From: Caldifarciminota bacterium
Lineage (GTDB): Bacteria > Hydrothermota > Tepidihabitantia > Tepidihabitantales > JAOUPE01
Length of the DNA: 9,655 nt
Assembly (NCBI GenBank): GCA_029880025.1
Contig: JAOUPE010000038.1
Coordinates: 1 to 9,655, forward strand
Direction of reading: 5' to 3'
The notes below the pieces were generated by a model. It had not been told where the DNA came from. It ran no database searches and worked only from the letters and a program-made list of their open reading frames with translations. Below are positions 8,336 through 9,655 of the stretch, one piece after another. The position numbers and the translations under genes were made by a program. Positions within the stretch are counted from its first letter, which is position 1. Every line of letters begins with the position of its first letter.

Positions 8336-9177
8336 CAGTTACTTCTCTTTGCTATCCAATCCGTAATCATAATCAACGGTTCAAATCTTTTACCCAAAGA
8401 CGAGAATTTATCTTTTGCTTTTAACGCATAATCTTGCGCAATTCTTCTGGCACGATTTAGGTCGTAAAATTTTACCAATGAGGGCTGATTCGCTTTATCC
8501 TGTTTAGCATCTAATATATCATCGGTAATTTGAAATAACATTCCAAGTTCAATCCCGGCTTGCCATAATTTTTTTATTATTTTGTCTTTAGCACCAGCAA
8601 TCACGGCACCGGTTTTGACTGATACCGCAATGAACTCAGCGGTTTTCTTGCGTTGAATCTTTTTAAGTATTGGCAAATTTGAAATATTACCCTTAATATC
8701 CATAATTTGACCGGCTACTATCCCGTCCGCTCCAATTGTTTTAGTGATATCAGAGATTGCTCTAATCCTTCTTATCGGTGGCGCTTTACTCACAGTAAAT
8801 AATTCAAACGCTTTAGCAAAAAGTGCTGATGATGCTAAAACCGCCGTAGTCTCATCAAAAGCCTTATGTAAAGTCGGTTTTTCACGTCGCCAGTCATCGT
8901 CATCCATACAGGGCAGGTCATCATTAATTAAAGAGTAAGTATGAATCAATTCGATACCGCAGGCAAAAGGTAAAATCCAGTTAAGATTCTTGCCGTTACA
9001 GGTTTCAAATGTGGTTAAACTCAGAATTGGTCTTATCCTCTTACCACCACTAAACACTGAATAGCGCATTGCAGCAAAAAGCGGTTGAGGGATTGTGCCC
9101 GGTCTGGTAAATTCTTTTGCTAAGGCTTTATTAACCAGCCGGCGTTTTTCTTCAAAAAAAACAGCTAATTCCATCAT
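8335..9177 (-). CDS. ispA: Short-chain polyprenyl synthase, probably farnesyl diphosphate synthase
   Basis: It condenses dimethylallyl and geranyl diphosphate with isopentenyl diphosphate in the cytoplasm. Numbered from the ATG at 9177 (280 aa). Motifs: SGGKRIRP (43-50); the first aspartate motif DDLPCMD (86-92), with the two extra residues of type II bacterial FPP/GGPP synthases; SVKTGAVIAGA (186-196); AGQIMDI (155-161); and the second aspartate motif DDILD (219-223). The residue five before the first Asp is Tyr (HTYSLINDD), as in E. coli IspA. An aromatic there limits the product to C15, which favours FPP over GGPP. The usual RRGKPT after the first motif is RREKPT (97-102). Start: the frame opens upstream to a TTG at 9216, but that TTG is part of a promoter -35 box, and homologues begin near MELAVFFEEKRR. 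I therefore choose the ATG pair at 9177/9174. There is no Shine-Dalgarno site. It is the first gene of the unit and overlaps dxs by one base. Confidence 0.93.
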   Translation of the reverse strand: MMELAVFFEEKRRLVNKALAKEFTRPGTIPQPLFAAMRYSVFSGGKRIRPILSLTTFETCNGKNLNWILPFACGIELIHTYSLINDDLPCMDDDDWRREKPTLHKAFDETTAVLASSALFAKAFELFTVSKAPPIRRIRAISDITKTIGADGIVAGQIMDIKGNISNLPILKKIQRKKTAEFIAVSVKTGAVIAGAKDKIIKKLWQAGIELGMLFQITDDILDAKQDKANQPSLVKFYDLNRARRIAQDYALKAKDKFSSLGKRFEPLIMITDWIAKRSN

Positions 9178-9188
9178 AGAATTAACTA

Positions 9189-9216
9189 AGTATAGATTTT
9201 TATAATTTGCTGTCAA
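9189..9216 (-). promoter_or_regulatory. Proximal sigma70-type promoter (P1) of the ispA-dxs-sprA unit
   Basis: On the minus strand, TTGACA (9216-9211), a 16-nt spacer and TATACT (9194-9189). The -35 is perfect and the -10 matches five of six. Predicted transcription start is about 9182, only 5 nt before the ATG at 9177, giving a nearly leaderless message. The absence of any Shine-Dalgarno site before these ATGs fits. Confidence 0.75.
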
Positions 9217-9219
9217 TGT

Positions 9220-9358
9220 AGGACTTTAATGACTTATAGGTCCTCCTAAGCTGAAGATTCTAAGCGGACATCTGTCCGCAAATTGCAGAGTACATTTTGA
9301 GCAAATTTAAGCCAATATTCAAGTAGCGTTATCATAAGGAAACAATATTAATCGCTAC
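9220..9358 (-). promoter_or_regulatory. Putative structured 5' leader from the distal promoter, with a 29-codon small ORF
   Basis: This stretch would be transcribed from P2 only. It holds a 5' stem-loop (9322-9359), a GC-rich palindrome (9264-9279) and a weak 5-bp pair AGGAC/GTCCT (9240-9244 with 9220-9224). It also holds a small ORF from ATG 9335 to TAG 9246 (29 aa, beginning MITLLEYWLK and ending RLESSA) without a Shine-Dalgarno site of its own. The stop overlaps AGGAGG (9247-9242), but no ATG, GTG or TTG lies at normal spacing after it. I do not recognise the peptide or a known riboswitch; it may be a leader peptide or chance. Confidence 0.3.
9264..9279. repeat. GC-rich palindrome, 7-bp arms
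   Basis: GCGGACA and TGTCCGC are separated by two bases (TC on the plus strand). As RNA it could form a 6-bp stem with a 4-nt loop; as DNA it is a compact near-perfect dyad like an operator. No T-run follows on either strand, so it is not a standard terminator. It stands out because its surroundings are AT-rich. Confidence 0.6.
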
Positions 9359-9359
9359 T
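9322..9359 (-). repeat. Inverted repeat at the predicted 5' end of the P2 transcript
   Basis: AGTAGCG (arm 9353-9359 on the minus strand) pairs with CGCTACT (arm 9322-9328) across a 24-nt loop. The upstream arm begins within a base or so of the start site predicted for P2 (about 9358), so the RNA would begin directly with a hairpin. Such 5' stems are known to protect some bacterial mRNAs from decay. The arms are exact; the pairing is not extended by the next bases. Confidence 0.5.
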
Positions 9360-9364
9360 CTTAA

Positions 9365-9393
9365 AGTATAAGTCCTTTTCTATTTATTGTCAA
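9365..9393 (-). promoter_or_regulatory. Distal sigma70-type promoter (P2)
   Basis: On the minus strand, TTGACA (9393-9388), a 17-nt spacer and TATACT (9370-9365): perfect -35, optimal spacing, five of six in the -10. It uses the same two hexamers as P1 about 177 nt downstream. Predicted start near 9358. It would drive ispA with a leader of about 180 nt, or a separate small RNA. Confidence 0.75.
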
Positions 9394-9469
9394 TAATTAA
9401 ATGCAGTTGAATTAGCTGAGGAGATACTGCGCTACGATTAGAGTTTACTCCGATTTACCTTCAGTCGAA
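9394..9469. other. Intergenic spacer with no recognised feature
   Basis: Between the distal promoter and the periodic repeat blocks I see no gene and no terminator. The only structure is a tiny inverted pair GAGT-TT-ACTC at 9441-9450, too short to call. Confidence 0.5.
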
Positions 9470-9655
9470 GCTATCTCTGCGGTATAAAATTCATATTCCC
9501 GTTTCCTTGTTATATTTTTCTTATCATCTGTGTCAATCTGTGTTTGTCTGTGGTTTTATTCTCTGCTATCTCTGCGGTTAAATTTCTGTGTTCATTCGTG
9601 TAAATTTGTAGTTAATTTCTTCTCTCTGCTTTCTCTGCTATCTCTGCGGTTAATT
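9470..9655. repeat. Intergenic array of 9-nt and 10-nt periodic blocks (continues past right edge)
   Basis: On the plus strand the motif TCTCTGC recurs at exactly 9-nt steps (9560, 9569; and 9623, 9632, 9641). The motif TCTGTG or a close variant recurs at exactly 10-nt steps (9527, 9537, 9547; and 9585, 9595, 9605). Most blocks close with GGTTAATT or a relative (GGTTTTATT, AGTTAATTT, GGTTAAATT). A 23-nt stretch is perfectly repeated at 9559-9581 and 9631-9653, and 14 bases of it recur at 9470-9483. No open frame with coding character spans it. From memory, similar phrases occur between genes in unrelated environmental genomes, but I cannot check that here. Confidence 0.7.
9509..9536 (-). promoter_or_regulatory. 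Third promoter-like match inside the repeat array (weak)
   Basis: On the minus strand, TTGACA (9536-9531), a 16-nt spacer and TATAAC (9514-9509). The TTGACA arises from the 10-nt periodic repeat, so the match may be incidental. It points the same way as P1 and P2. Confidence 0.25.

Noticed and set aside
9470..9655. CRISPR array or minisatellite
   Set aside because: The units are 9-10 nt with no spacers of regular length and no cas genes; two unit types alternate in blocks, so neither label fits.

Overview
The window looks like a piece of an uncultured, moderately AT-rich, Gram-negative bacterium with a type IX secretion system (T9SS). The strongest clue is a giant outer-membrane protein of the SprA/Sov family, which is known mainly from Bacteroidota and relatives (FCB group) and from some candidate phyla such as WOR-3. 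The SprA here is shorter than the Bacteroidota forms, and it sits with isoprenoid genes rather than in a typical Bacteroidota setting. I therefore lean towards a non-Bacteroidota FCB-like or WOR-3-like lineage. That assignment is inference from gene content only.

All recognisable genes lie on the minus strand and read right to left. From upstream to downstream they are: a farnesyl-diphosphate-synthase-type polyprenyl synthetase (ispA-like, about 8335-9177), 1-deoxy-D-xylulose-5-phosphate synthase (dxs, 6410-8335), SprA (886-6375 or 6393), a membrane-anchored ComEA-type helix-hairpin-helix protein (430-819), and the first 139 codons of a secreted M14 zinc carboxypeptidase that runs off the left edge (1-417). 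Spacing is tight: ispA and dxs overlap by one base (TGATG), dxs-sprA is 16-34 nt, sprA-comEA 66 nt, and comEA to the peptidase 12 nt with the ribosome-binding site just before the comEA stop. I saw no terminator between them, so one transcription unit is plausible. It would join isoprenoid precursor synthesis to an outer-membrane translocon and a likely exported peptidase.

The right end (about 9217-9655) has no convincing protein gene but is rich in signals. Two near-consensus sigma70-type promoters, both TTGACA/TATACT, point into the operon. The proximal one (9189-9216) lies so close to the ispA ATG pair that its transcript would be almost leaderless; the TTG that would give a longer IspA is the first base triplet of its -35 box. 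The distal one (9365-9393) would make a leader of about 180 nt. That leader starts with a stem-loop and also holds a GC-rich palindrome and a 29-codon small ORF whose stop overlaps a perfect AGGAGG. Further right (9470-9655) is an ordered set of short 9-nt and 10-nt periodic blocks, most closing with a GGTTAATT-like end. This is an intergenic repeat of unknown function that continues past the window.
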